The position numbers and the translations under genes are program-made. Under the pieces are notes generated by a model. The model did no database searches. It was not told the origin of the DNA and was given only the letters and a program-made list of their open reading frames with translations. Source: Prevotella sp. CAG:485 (lineage in GTDB: Bacteria > Bacteroidota > Bacteroidia > Bacteroidales > Muribaculaceae). From it: a DNA stretch of 21,606 nt. The stretch is from contig FR897843.1 of the NCBI GenBank assembly GCA_000437495.1, positions 35,982 through 57,587 of the forward strand. The letters run 5' to 3'. This document shows positions 6,930-15,016 of the stretch, piece after piece (position 1 is the first letter of the stretch; every line of letters starts with the position of its first letter).

Positions 6930-7391
6930 CTATTTGCGGCGCAGTGTAATGCCCAGGGCAGCCAGGTCAGCCAGACAGTTGTCGGCCTCGCGGGTCGGTG
7001 TTTCGGGGTCGATGTTGCGTTCGCGTTCCACGCTGAGCAGAGCGGCAGCGTAATCGCGCTTGTAGCTGTTGTTGAGAGCTGTCCAGTTCACGCCTTTGAA
7101 AAGGCGGGCGCAGTCGGGTAAGGGCAGCCGCTTCAGCTCAATGAGTACGGCGATGACCGGATATCCGGCATATCCCTGCCAGTAAGTGGCCGGGTCGGAG
7201 GAGGTGAATACGGAGCCGCCGTCACGCCAGGTGATGGTGTATTCCTTGCTGCCGTCGGAGGATTTCACAACGGCGCGGCCGGCGTCGAGATTGCTGTCGG
7301 CTTCTATCTGCACACGCCCGTCGGTTACGGCACTCCAGGCCTCATAGACTTTTTCCACGGGCGGTAATTTTGTCATTTTGTTATTTTCCAT
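6930..7391 (-). CDS. Small hypothetical protein
   Basis: A 153-residue protein I do not recognise. It has no signal peptide or membrane segment and looks soluble and cytoplasmic. The N-terminal half (residues 9-75) resembles an alternating beta-rich unit, KVYEAWSAVTDGRVQIEAD then SDGSKEYTITWRDGGSVFTS. A hydrophobic stretch follows, GYPVIAVLIELKRLPLP. The C-terminal half is helical with many charges. It starts at 7391 (MENNKM) or six codons later at an internal Met (7376). It is divergent from the NAD(P)HX repair gene, with about 110 bp between starts, and is followed by pdxA on the same strand. Its codon usage looks like that of the neighbours, and the antisense strand has no comparable ORF, so it is probably a real gene. 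Confidence 0.7.
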   Translation of the reverse strand: MENNKMTKLPPVEKVYEAWSAVTDGRVQIEADSNLDAGRAVVKSSDGSKEYTITWRDGGSVFTSSDPATYWQGYAGYPVIAVLIELKRLPLPDCARLFKGVNWTALNNSYKRDYAAALLSVERERNIDPETPTREADNCLADLAALGITLRRK

Positions 7392-7448
7392 GCAACTCTT
7401 TGCGTGTTGTTTGTTTTATAGTCAAACAACCGGCGCCGCAAAATATCT

Positions 7449-7480
7449 TTTGCAACGACGGGATAAAATTGTTATATTTG
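7449..7480 (+). promoter_or_regulatory. Bacteroidota-type promoter of the NAD(P)HX repair gene
   Basis: A -33 TTTG (7449-7452) and a -7 TATATTTG (7473-7480) lie 20 bp apart, matching the Bacteroides consensus TTTG / TAnnTTTG. The start codon at 7504 follows about 24 bp after the -7 element, giving a very short leader. An inverted repeat GCAAAA-N4-TTTTGC (7438-7453) overlaps the -33 box and could be an operator. Confidence 0.75.
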
Positions 7481-7503
7481 CACACTCAAACGAGCCGCAA
7501 GTA

Positions 7504-9024
7504 ATGAAAATCTTTACATCCGACGAAATAAAAGCCCTTGACCGGGCCACCTGCGAGGCACAGCGCATCAGTTCCATCGACCTTATGGAGCGTGCTGCCC
7601 AGGCCGTGGCCTGCGAGGTCATGGCGCGTTTCTACACCAGCCAGCGCATAGTGGTGATTGCCGGTCCGGGCAACAACGGCGGCGATGCTCTGGCCACGGC
7701 GCGTCTTCTCATCGAGCAGGGCTTCCCCAACATAGAAGTCTATCTCTTCAACGTAACAGGGCGACTGAGCCACGACTGCCGCATAGAACGCGAACGCCTC
7801 GAAGCCATCGAGGGGGTCAGCTTCACGGTGGTGGAACGCGAGTTCGTGCCACCGGTGCTCGGCAGCAGCGATGTGGTAATCGACGGCCTCTTCGGCGCCG
7901 GCCTGCGCAAGCCTCTCCAGGGGGGCTTCGTCACGGTGGCGCGCTACATCAACGCCTCTGAGGCCTTCGTCATCAGCATCGACATACCCTCCGGGCTCTT
8001 CGGCGAATGGAACGACCAGACGATAACGCGCGATATGGTGCATGCCTCGCTCACGCTCTGTTTCCAGCAGCCTCGTCTGTCGTTCTTCTTCCCCGACAAC
8101 GCTCCGGCGTTGGGCGAGGTGAAAATCCTCGACATCAACATTGACCGCGACGCCATTCTCAAAACGGCAACCGACTATATCCTCATCCAGGAGCGCAATG
8201 TGCGGGCGCTGCTTCATCCGCGCGACCCCTTCACAGCCAAGCGCGACTACGGCTCAGCCATGCTCTTCTGCGGCAGTGTGGGCATGTTGGGAGCCGCCAT
8301 CCTTTCGGCGCGTGCCACGCTGCGTGCCGGCGCCGGGTTAGCCACGGTCCATTCGGCCGCTTACGGCATGATACCGGTGCAGACGGCCGTGCCTTGCGCC
8401 ATGTTCGAGCCGGACCATAACCAGACCATCATCTCCGATATGCGGCTGCACCACGACCATCAGGCCGTGGCCTGCGGACCGGGAATAGGCACTGCCACGG
8501 AGACCATCGACGCCCTCGAGGGGCTGCTGAAGAATGTCAAGGCTCCGCTGGTGCTCGACGCCGACGCCCTCAACTGCATAGCAAAACGCCCTGCGCTGCT
8601 GTCAATGCTGCCGCCAAAGACCATCATCACGCCTCACGCCGGTGAGTTCGACCGGCTCTTCGGCGAGCATACGTGTGCCGAAGAGAGGCTTAAGAAGGCG
8701 GTGGAGAAGGCCCGTTATTACAACATCATCATTGTGCTGAAGGGCCATCACACCATGATTGTGCGCCCCACCGGAAAGGTGCATATCAACTCTACGGGCA
8801 ACGCCGGTATGGCCACGGCCGGGTCGGGTGATGTGCTCACGGGCACCATTGCCGCTTTCCTGGCACAGGGTTACCGTCCGGAGCCTGCCGCCACCATTGC
8901 CGTTTACGTTCACGGTCTGGCGGGCGACTTGGCCGCCGCGCAGGTGGGTCAGTTCGGCCTCACTGCCAACGATGTGGCCGAGAACCTGGGCCGAGCCATC
9001 GACGTGGTGCTGAAATCAAACTAA
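7504..9024 (+). CDS. nnr: Bifunctional NAD(P)H-hydrate epimerase / ADP-dependent NAD(P)H-hydrate dehydratase
   Basis: A 506-residue metabolite-repair enzyme. The N-terminal YjeF_N domain (about 1-215) epimerises R- and S-NAD(P)HX. The C-terminal ribokinase-like domain (about 235-503) dehydrates S-NAD(P)HX back to NAD(P)H using ADP. Landmarks: MKIFTSDEIKALD at the start, GPGNNGGD (54-61), VIDGLFGAGLRKPL (125-138), ISIDIPSGL (158-165), the dehydratase strand KRDYGSAMLFCGS, GPGIGT (325-330), LDADALN (351-357), ITPHAGEF (375-382), and NAGMATAGSGDVLTG with the probable catalytic D443. The frame is open upstream to an earlier ATG (7378), but that ATG precedes the promoter and its tail has no homology, so 7504 is the start. 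DUF4831 follows 66 bp downstream. Confidence 0.96.
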   Translation: MKIFTSDEIKALDRATCEAQRISSIDLMERAAQAVACEVMARFYTSQRIVVIAGPGNNGGDALATARLLIEQGFPNIEVYLFNVTGRLSHDCRIERERLEAIEGVSFTVVEREFVPPVLGSSDVVIDGLFGAGLRKPLQGGFVTVARYINASEAFVISIDIPSGLFGEWNDQTITRDMVHASLTLCFQQPRLSFFFPDNAPALGEVKILDINIDRDAILKTATDYILIQERNVRALLHPRDPFTAKRDYGSAMLFCGSVGMLGAAILSARATLRAGAGLATVHSAAYGMIPVQTAVPCAMFEPDHNQTIISDMRLHHDHQAVACGPGIGTATETIDALEGLLKNVKAPLVLDADALNCIAKRPALLSMLPPKTIITPHAGEFDRLFGEHTCAEERLKKAVEKARYYNIIIVLKGHHTMIVRPTGKVHINSTGNAGMATAGSGDVLTGTIAAFLAQGYRPEPAATIAVYVHGLAGDLAAAQVGQFGLTANDVAENLGRAIDVVLKSN

Positions 9025-9090
9025 GACCCATTTCCAAGCGCCGTTTACAACCATCATAACCACCCTCAAACAAATTAAAGAATCACAGAT

Positions 9091-10161
9091 ATGCGCACCT
9101 TCATAGCCCTTCTTCTCGGCGTGATTATCTCCGGCACAGCCACCGCGCAACAAACACGCCTGCTCACCCCCGACAAATATTCCGACTACGGGCTGGTCTA
9201 CGCTCTGCCCAACACGGCTTTAGAGGTTGAGATTACCGTGCGGCACACAGTGCGGCAGGCAGGCCCTTTCCGGCTCTACGCCACCAAATACATCGGCACA
9301 GACAAGGTGATTGACAGCGACTCCGAGAGCTGGGAGATAACCGATGTGCGAATGCGCAGCTACGGTGTGGCCAACGACTCGGCGCTCTATCGTATGCAGC
9401 TCAAAGCCGGACAGAATCTCACTCTCTGCGTGGCCGCCGACAATATGCTGTTGGGCGTCAACACGGAGGTTGAAGAGCCGAAGGGCTGGGAGCCGCTGTC
9501 GAATCCGGAGCCGCTGATGATGCCGTCAGCCACGGAATATCTGCAATATGTAAGCGAGGATTTCTCGTCGGCACAGAGCGACGCGCGCAGAGCCTCTCTG
9601 CTGGCCGCCGGACTGAACGATGTGCGTCAGTCGCGCCTCGACCTGACACGCGGAGTGGCCGAGAATATGCCCACCGACGGCAAGCAACTGGAGCTGATGC
9701 TCAACTCGCTGGCACATCAGGAGGAACTGATGCTCAACGCTTTCCGAGGCCGCGAAATGACCGAGACGCGCACTGCCCGGTTCACTCTGGTGCCCGACAA
9801 GGCCGGCCGCTATGTGGTGGCTCGCCTCAACCCTTACACGGGATTTGTGAACCGCAACGACCTTTCGGGCGCTCCGGTCTATGCCGACATTCTGGAATAT
9901 GAGCAGCCGGAAGTGCCGGTTGACGACAAGGGCCAGACGGCCAAGCTGCCGCGCGACGGCATTATGTATATGCTTCCGGGCACTGCCACGGTGAGTCTGC
10001 AATGGCAGGGACGCGAGCTGCTGTCAACCACCATGCCCATGGCTCAGTTCGGCATTCCCTTCGCCCTCGACCCCTCTCTGTTCACCAATAAGAAAGCCCC
10101 TGCCTGTGCCACCTTCGACCCCGCCACAGGCGCTCTCATAAAACTGGGCGAAATGAAATGA
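9091..10161 (+). CDS. DUF4831 family exported protein
   Basis: A 356-residue protein with a signal peptide (MRTFIALLLGVIISGTATA, cleavage before QQTRLL). The segment SDYGLVYALPNTALEVEITV (residues 31-50), followed by GPFRLYATKYIG, is the characteristic start of the DUF4831 family of Bacteroidota, as I recall it. The rest is beta-rich, with TRFAL-type strands near the middle (TARFTLVPDKAGRYVVARL) and no metal or catalytic motif that I can point to. The family has no established function; it is predicted to be periplasmic or surface-exposed. It overlaps the xseA start by four bases (ATGA), so translation is coupled to exonuclease VII although the products act in different compartments. It is also close to the upstream repair enzyme. 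Confidence 0.82.
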   Translation: MRTFIALLLGVIISGTATAQQTRLLTPDKYSDYGLVYALPNTALEVEITVRHTVRQAGPFRLYATKYIGTDKVIDSDSESWEITDVRMRSYGVANDSALYRMQLKAGQNLTLCVAADNMLLGVNTEVEEPKGWEPLSNPEPLMMPSATEYLQYVSEDFSSAQSDARRASLLAAGLNDVRQSRLDLTRGVAENMPTDGKQLELMLNSLAHQEELMLNAFRGREMTETRTARFTLVPDKAGRYVVARLNPYTGFVNRNDLSGAPVYADILEYEQPEVPVDDKGQTAKLPRDGIMYMLPGTATVSLQWQGRELLSTTMPMAQFGIPFALDPSLFTNKKAPACATFDPATGALIKLGEMK

Positions 10162-11555
10162 CCATGGACACTAACGGGGGCTGCAATGCCCTGACACTGA
10201 GCCAGTATGCCGCTCTGATACGCAATCTGGTGGCCAGAGACACGAATCTGCGCGAACGCTGGGTTACGGCCGAGCTGAGCGATGTGCGTGTGGCCAATCA
10301 CTGCTACATGGATCTGATTGAGAAGGATGCCTCCGGACGCACCATTGCCAAGATACGCGCCACCCTGTGGAGCAACCGCTATTATCTGCTCAACGCCAAA
10401 TTCCGGGCTGCCACGGGGGCAAACCTGCAGTCGGGAATCAAGGTGATGCTTCGCGGCTCGGCCATCTATCACGAGCAATACGGCATGTCGTTCAACATCT
10501 CCGACATCGACCCGCGATACACGTTGGGCGACATGGAACAGCTGCGGCGCGAGATTCTGGAGCGGCTGCAGAAGGAGGGTTTGCTGAAGCTCAACGGCAC
10601 GCGCACCATGCCCCTCGCGCCTCAGCGCATTGCGGTGATTTCGGCAGCGGGAGCGGCCGGCTACGGCGACTTCCTCAACCAGCTTGGCGGCAATCCTTAC
10701 GGACTTGTCTTTTACCCGGTGCTGTTTGAAGCCACCATGCAGGGCGAGCGCACAGCACCCACCGTAATCAGCGCCCTTCGGCACATAGAGATGGTGGCTG
10801 ATGCCTTTGACTGCGTGGTGATAATTCGCGGCGGTGGCGCCACCACCGACCTCAACGGCTTCGACAATCTGGAGCTGGCCCGCGCCGTGGCACGCTGTGT
10901 GCTGCCAGTGATTGTGGGCATAGGCCATGAGCGCGACCGCACGGTGCTCGACGAGATAGCCCATACGCGCGTAAAAACGCCCACGGCAGCGGCCGAATGG
11001 CTGATAAGTCATGCCGCTGACACATTGGCGCGCATAGAGACGCTGACACGCGACATTGCCGGACTGGCACAGTCCATAATCAGCGGCTCGCGCGAACAGC
11101 TGTCGCAGCTTGAGACGCGTCTGCACACCACCGCTCGTCAGGGACTGAGCAACGCCTCGCAGCGGTTGGCCTCCATAGAATCGCTGATTCCGCAGCTCAG
11201 CCGCCATTGTCTGCAGAATGCCGCACAGCGCCTCGACAACATCGTACACCGGCTGCCCGACGCCGGCCGCGCCACTCTGCGGCTGCAGCGCCAGAAGCTC
11301 GACTATTTTCAGCAAAACCTCTGCAGCGCAGCCACTTCAGGCCTGCAGAACGCCACACAGCGCCTCGACAACATAGCGCGTCTGGTAAAAGCCTATAGTC
11401 CGCAGGCCACCCTGGCACGCGGCTATTCGCTGACGCTGGTCAACGGCCACGCCGTTACCGACGCCTCGCAGCTTTCTCCCGGCACCTCGCTGACAACGCG
11501 TCTGGCAAAAGGTGAATTCACATCAACCGTAACAGCCATAGAAAACAACATATAG
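10158..11555 (+). CDS. xseA: Exodeoxyribonuclease VII large subunit
   Basis: A 465-residue catalytic subunit of the bidirectional single-strand DNA exonuclease VII. An N-terminal OB-fold (about 12-115) carries WVTAELSDVRVANHCYMDL. The nuclease domain has PQRIAVISAAGAAGYGDFLNQL (155-176), VIIRGGGATTDLNGFDN (221-237) and VIVGIGHERDRTVLDEIAHT (251-270). It is followed by a helical region (about 285-415) with three related NASQRL/NAAQRLDNI/NATQRLDNI segments (331-340, 354-362, 398-406), as expected for the coiled-coil arm that binds XseB. The C-terminal LARGYSLTL is typical. Start: the ATG at 10158 overlaps the preceding stop; another at 10164, two codons later, is equally possible. xseB follows after 8 bp. 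Confidence 0.97.
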   Translation: MTMDTNGGCNALTLSQYAALIRNLVARDTNLRERWVTAELSDVRVANHCYMDLIEKDASGRTIAKIRATLWSNRYYLLNAKFRAATGANLQSGIKVMLRGSAIYHEQYGMSFNISDIDPRYTLGDMEQLRREILERLQKEGLLKLNGTRTMPLAPQRIAVISAAGAAGYGDFLNQLGGNPYGLVFYPVLFEATMQGERTAPTVISALRHIEMVADAFDCVVIIRGGGATTDLNGFDNLELARAVARCVLPVIVGIGHERDRTVLDEIAHTRVKTPTAAAEWLISHAADTLARIETLTRDIAGLAQSIISGSREQLSQLETRLHTTARQGLSNASQRLASIESLIPQLSRHCLQNAAQRLDNIVHRLPDAGRATLRLQRQKLDYFQQNLCSAATSGLQNATQRLDNIARLVKAYSPQATLARGYSLTLVNGHAVTDASQLSPGTSLTTRLAKGEFTSTVTAIENNI

Positions 11556-11563
11556 CACCCGAT

Positions 11564-11848
11564 ATGGACCAACAGAACCTCACTTATTCCGAAGCTATTT
11601 CCAAACTGGAGAATATACTTGGGCTGATGCAGTCGCCCAACTGCGACATCGACAATCTGAGCGCCTACACCACTCAGGCCATCAGCCTGCTGAAATATTG
11701 CCGCGCCAAACTCACCAAATGCGACGAGGAACTGAAGAAGAGCCTCGAGACGCTGCCTCAGGCATCGCGTGCCGCCGACACCGTCTCCTCCAACACCATC
11801 TCCAACACCGCCGCTAACTCGGCTTTCGACGAGGAACTCCCCTTCTGA
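11564..11848 (+). CDS. xseB: Exodeoxyribonuclease VII small subunit
   Basis: A 94-residue partner of XseA. The core LTYSEAISKLENILGLMQS...LLKYCRAKLTKCDEELKK (residues 6-60) matches the two-helix XseB fold, including the family pattern of alternating Leu/Ile and the closing C-D/E-x-E-L motif. The Ser/Thr/Ala/Asn-rich tail after residue 65 is longer than usual and ends in FDEELPF. It is 8 bp downstream of xseA, last in its operon, and about 40 bp before a strong terminator hairpin. Confidence 0.95.
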   Translation: MDQQNLTYSEAISKLENILGLMQSPNCDIDNLSAYTTQAISLLKYCRAKLTKCDEELKKSLETLPQASRAADTVSSNTISNTAANSAFDEELPF

Positions 11849-11890
11849 AAGCGCCTGTAAAAGCTACGAGAACAGCGCCAATAGACCCAT

Positions 11891-11937
11891 AAAAATTACC
11901 TCGGATAAAAAAATTGCCTGTCCGGGGTGATTTTTTT
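11891..11937. terminator. Intrinsic terminator after xseB, probably bidirectional
   Basis: Arms at 11891-11905 and 11921-11935 form a 15-pair stem with two wobble pairs and no mismatch around a 15-base loop. The stem core is CCTCGGA/TCCGGGG. The outer part is A5 on the left and T5 on the right, continuing to T7, so each strand ends in a U-run after the GC core. It lies 42 bp after the xseB stop and before the rluB promoter. Confidence 0.85.
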
Positions 11938-11971
11938 GCCCATGGTCAGTCAATATTCCAAGAAAAGTTGT

Positions 11972-11979
11972 TATCTTTG
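11972..11979 (+). promoter_or_regulatory. Putative -7 element of the rluB-asnS operon
   Basis: TATCTTTG matches the Bacteroides -7 consensus. No clear TTTG sits 19-21 bp upstream, so the -33 half is weak. If used, transcription would begin near 11985, giving a leader of about 130 bases that is A/C-rich (12030-12060) and starts within an imperfect 17-bp palindrome (11987-12003). This promoter and the preceding terminator account for most of the 269-bp gap 11849-12117. Confidence 0.6.
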
Positions 11980-12117
11980 CAAGAAAGTTTGCCTAAGGCA
12001 GACAACATCACATTGTAGAGCAACAAATAGATACACACAAACACAAACAAAGAACCTTTAAAACCAAAGCGGCCCGACCACATCAGAGATGATGCATCGC
12101 GTCAAGAACACATACCC

Positions 12118-13509
12118 ATGGATACAGAAAAGAAACCTAAACGCCCGCGTATAGGGGCCACGCCCATAGGCGGCAGTCCGATTGAACAGTCCCATTACGA
12201 GAAAGTAAATTTTGGAGGTGACACCCCTCACCCGGCAACCGACAATGGCCGCGAAGGCTATCAGCCGCGTCCCTATCAGCCGCATCCCTATCAGGGCGGC
12301 TATCAGCAGCGTCCGCGCATGAACACCTACGGACAGGGTGCATCCTACAACAAACCTCAGGGCGATGGAGAAGATGCTATCAACGGAGAATCGAACGACG
12401 TTCAGCAACCCTATTCCAACTATCGTCCTCACAACGACCGCAGCGGCGGTTATCAGCCGCGTCAGCAGGGCTATCAGCCGCGTCAGCAGGGTGGTTACCA
12501 ACCGCGTCAGCAGGGCTATCAGCAGCGTCAGCCGGGCGGTTACCAGCAGGGCGGTTATCAGCAGCGTCAGCAAGGCGGATACCAGCAGGGCGGTTATCAG
12601 CGTCAGCAGGGTGGCTATCAGCCCCGTCAGCAGAGCGGTTATCAGCAGCGTCAGCCCGGCGGATACCAGCAGCGTCAGCCGGGCGGCTACAACCGTCAGC
12701 CCAACCAGCGCAACACCTTCCGCCAGCAGGCTCAGCGCTTTACCCCGCGTCCCAAACAGATAGAATATACGGTAGACATTCCGGATCCCGACAGCGAAAT
12801 GCGTCTGAACAAGTTCATGAGCAACGCCGGGATCTGCTCGCGCCGCGAAGCCGACGAAAAGATTCAGGCAGGAGCCGTAACGGTGAACGGAAAGGTGGTT
12901 ACCGAACTCGGTACGAAAATCAAACCCGCCGATGTGGTGGAATATGACGGCAAGGTAGTGGTGCCCGAACGCAAATGCTATGTGCTTCTGAACAAGCCCA
13001 AAAACTGCGTCACCACAAGCGATGACCCGGGAGGCCGCACCACGGTACTCGACATTGTGAAGAATGCCTGCCGCGAACGCATCTATCCGGTAGGTCGTCT
13101 GGACCGCAACACCACCGGCGTTCTGCTGCTCACCAACGACGGCGACCTGGCCTCGAAGCTCACTCACCCCAAGTTCGTGAAGAAGAAAATCTATCACGTC
13201 TGGACCGACAAGGCTATTGCCGAAGAGGATATGCAGCGCATTGCCGACGGCATAGAGCTTGACGACGGCGAGATTCACGCCGACGAAATCAGCTACGTCT
13301 CGGACACCGACCGCAAACAGGCCGGCATAGAGATTCACAGCGGACGCAACCGCATTGTGCGCCGCATCTTCGAGGCTCTTGGCTACAGAGTGGTGAAGCT
13401 TGACCGCGTGTATTTCGCCGGTCTGACAAAGAAAAATCTGCCCCGCGGCAAATGGCGTTACCTGACACAGGAAGAGGTAAACTATCTGCGCCAGGGGTCG
13501 TTTGAATAA
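12118..13509 (+). CDS. rluB: RluB/RsuA-type rRNA pseudouridine synthase with repetitive N-terminal extension
   Basis: A 463-residue protein. The C-terminal 240 residues form a complete RsuA/RluB-family enzyme that isomerises one uridine in rRNA: S4 RNA-binding domain (228-275, MRLNKFMSNAGICSRREAD), then the catalytic domain with YPVGRLDRNTTGVLLLTNDG (323-342, catalytic D329), HVWTDK and SGRNRIVRRIFEALGY. The first 225 residues are an added, disordered tail: basic KKPKRPRIG at the start, then Gly/Tyr/Gln/Arg repeats at 110-191. Such tails occur on Bacteroidota members of the family, as I recall, and resemble RNA-binding RGG/YQ-rich regions. It probably modifies 23S rRNA, but RluB, RluE, RluF and RsuA are hard to tell apart by eye. 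asnS starts 11 bp downstream, so the two form one translation-related operon. Confidence 0.9.
   Translation: MDTEKKPKRPRIGATPIGGSPIEQSHYEKVNFGGDTPHPATDNGREGYQPRPYQPHPYQGGYQQRPRMNTYGQGASYNKPQGDGEDAINGESNDVQQPYSNYRPHNDRSGGYQPRQQGYQPRQQGGYQPRQQGYQQRQPGGYQQGGYQQRQQGGYQQGGYQRQQGGYQPRQQSGYQQRQPGGYQQRQPGGYNRQPNQRNTFRQQAQRFTPRPKQIEYTVDIPDPDSEMRLNKFMSNAGICSRREADEKIQAGAVTVNGKVVTELGTKIKPADVVEYDGKVVVPERKCYVLLNKPKNCVTTSDDPGGRTTVLDIVKNACRERIYPVGRLDRNTTGVLLLTNDGDLASKLTHPKFVKKKIYHVWTDKAIAEEDMQRIADGIELDDGEIHADEISYVSDTDRKQAGIEIHSGRNRIVRRIFEALGYRVVKLDRVYFAGLTKKNLPRGKWRYLTQEEVNYLRQGSFE
12445..12691 (+). repeat. In-frame tandem repeat coding for GGYQ(P/Q)RQ(Q/P) units
   Basis: About ten imperfect copies of a 21- or 24-base unit (for example GGC GGT TAT CAG CCG CGT CAG CAG), all multiples of three, encode residues 110-191 of the pseudouridine synthase. 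Some units are shortened to GGYQQ. The DNA repeat is well conserved at codon level, which suggests recent expansion and contraction in frame. Confidence 0.92.
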
Positions 13510-13520
13510 GCAACACAACA

Positions 13521-14921
13521 ATGAAAGATATAAAGCGAGTTACCGTAAAAAGTCTGCTTGCAGACGCGGCAGCATATACAGGTAAGGAGGTCGATGTAAA
13601 GGGCTGGGTGCGTACGCGCCGAGGCAACAAGAACGTTCAGTTCATAGCCCTCAACGACGGCTCCACCATCAAGAACCTGCAGATAGTGCTCGACATGAGC
13701 CGCTTCGGCAGTCAGGAGGAGCTTCTGAAGCTCATCACCACGGGTTCGGCCATCCACGCACAGGGCACTCTTGCCGAGAGCCAGGGCAAAGGCCAGACCG
13801 TTGAGCTGCAGGCCGATGAGATAGAGGTGTACGGCACCTCCGACGCCGGTTATCCGCTGCAGAAAAAGGGTCATACCATGGAGTTCCTGCGCGAGAAGGC
13901 GCATCTGCGTCCGCGCACCAACACGTTTGGCGCCGTGCTCCGCATACGCCACGCACTGGCCTTTGCGGTGCATAACTTCTTCAACTCCAAGGGCTTCTGC
14001 TACTTCCACACGCCGCTGATAACAGCCAGCGACTGCGAAGGCGCCGGCGCTCAGTTCCAGGTAACGACTCTCAACCTCGAAGACCTGCCCCGCACCGAAG
14101 AGGGCAAGGTGGATTACAGCCGCGACTTCTTCGGCAAACAGGCTTCCCTCACCGTTTCGGGTCAGCTCGAGGGTGAGCTTGGCGCCACTGCCTTAGGTCT
14201 GATTTACACCTTCGGCCCCACGTTCCGCGCCGAAAACTCCAACACTCCGCGCCACCTGTCGGAGTTCTGGATGATTGAGCCGGAAATGGCCTTCTATGAG
14301 ATTGAAGACAACATGGACCTGGCCGAGGAGTTTGTGAAATACTGCATTGGCTACGCTCTTGAGCATTGCGCCGACGATATTCAGTTCCTCAACGATATGT
14401 TCGACAAGGGTCTGATAGAGCGTCTGAAGTTCGTGCTGCACAACGACTTCGTGCGCCTGCCCTACACCGAAGGTGTGAAGATTCTGGAGCAGAGCGGCAA
14501 GAAGTTTGAGTTCCCGGTTTACTGGGGCGTTGATCTGGCTTCCGAGCACGAGCGTTATCTGGTGGAGGAACACTTCCGCAAACCGGTAATCCTCACCGAT
14601 TACCCCAAGGAGATAAAGGCTTTCTACATGAAGCTCAACGACGACGGCAAGACGGTGCGCGCCATGGACGTTCTCTTCCCCGGCATCGGCGAAATCATCG
14701 GGGGCAGCCAGCGTGAGGAGGACTACGACAAGCTGAAAGCACGCGTTGACGAACTCGGCCTGCAGGGCATGGACTGGTATCTCGACACGCGCCGCTACGG
14801 CTCAGTGCCTCATTCGGGCTTCGGCCTGGGCTTTGAGCGACTGGTGCTGTTCGTAACAGGTATGCAGAATATTCGCGACGTGATTCCCTTCCCGCGTTAT
14901 CCCAAGAACTGCGAATACTAA
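13521..14921 (+). CDS. asnS: Asparagine--tRNA ligase
   Basis: A 466-residue class IIb aminoacyl-tRNA synthetase that charges tRNA-Asn with asparagine in the cytoplasm. The N-terminal OB-fold anticodon-binding domain (about 15-105) has VDVKGWVRTRRGNKNVQFIALNDG-type sequence. The catalytic core shows class II motif 1 around 140-165, motif 2 at 232-255 (FRAENSNTPRHLSEFWMIEPE with the ATP-contacting Arg) and motif 3 near the end (GFGLGFERLVLFVTG). The ending IPFPRYPKNCEY is typical of AsnRS rather than AspRS. Length matches the bacterial family. It lies 11 bp after the pseudouridine synthase and before a terminator-like hairpin. Confidence 0.97.
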   Translation: MKDIKRVTVKSLLADAAAYTGKEVDVKGWVRTRRGNKNVQFIALNDGSTIKNLQIVLDMSRFGSQEELLKLITTGSAIHAQGTLAESQGKGQTVELQADEIEVYGTSDAGYPLQKKGHTMEFLREKAHLRPRTNTFGAVLRIRHALAFAVHNFFNSKGFCYFHTPLITASDCEGAGAQFQVTTLNLEDLPRTEEGKVDYSRDFFGKQASLTVSGQLEGELGATALGLIYTFGPTFRAENSNTPRHLSEFWMIEPEMAFYEIEDNMDLAEEFVKYCIGYALEHCADDIQFLNDMFDKGLIERLKFVLHNDFVRLPYTEGVKILEQSGKKFEFPVYWGVDLASEHERYLVEEHFRKPVILTDYPKEIKAFYMKLNDDGKTVRAMDVLFPGIGEIIGGSQREEDYDKLKARVDELGLQGMDWYLDTRRYGSVPHSGFGLGFERLVLFVTGMQNIRDVIPFPRYPKNCEY

Positions 14922-14946
14922 TCCATAGTACAAAGTGTAAGATAAT

Positions 14947-14978
14947 AGGGTGTGTCAGAGGTTGTTTTGGCACACCCT
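14947..14978 (+). terminator. Hairpin terminator after asnS
   Basis: AGGGTGTGTC (14947-14956) pairs with GGCACACCCT (14969-14978), ten pairs with one wobble and a 12-base loop, starting 25 bp after the asnS stop. The 3' side continues TATAGC, without a good T-run, so termination efficiency is uncertain. Confidence 0.6.
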
Positions 14979-15016
14979 TATAGCAAAAAGCCGGTGAAGC
15001 AATACATATAAGGTGT

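Noticed and set aside
7378..7503. N-terminal extension of the NAD(P)HX repair enzyme from an earlier ATG
   Set aside because: It would start upstream of the predicted promoter, overlap the divergent gene, and add 42 residues without homology before the conserved MKIFTSDEIKALD start.
10044..11315. A 423-codon minus-strand frame across xseA
   Set aside because: It overlaps a complete, well-conserved xseA and the end of DUF4831 and has no recognisable domain.
11190..11390. Repeated DNA in the 3' part of xseA as a possible mobile or recombination element
   Set aside because: The repeats are in frame and encode NAxQRLDNI coiled-coil segments; repeated helical segments are normal in this part of XseA.
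12445..12691. Regular repeats resembling a CRISPR array
   Set aside because: The units are contiguous with no unique spacers, are multiples of three, and lie inside a long coding frame.
12058..13521. A 487-codon minus-strand frame with Leu/Thr/Ala repeats, looking like a membrane protein
   Set aside because: It is the exact antisense of the Gln/Tyr/Arg repeat and pseudouridine synthase; its hydrophobic repeats are complementary copies of the coding repeat.
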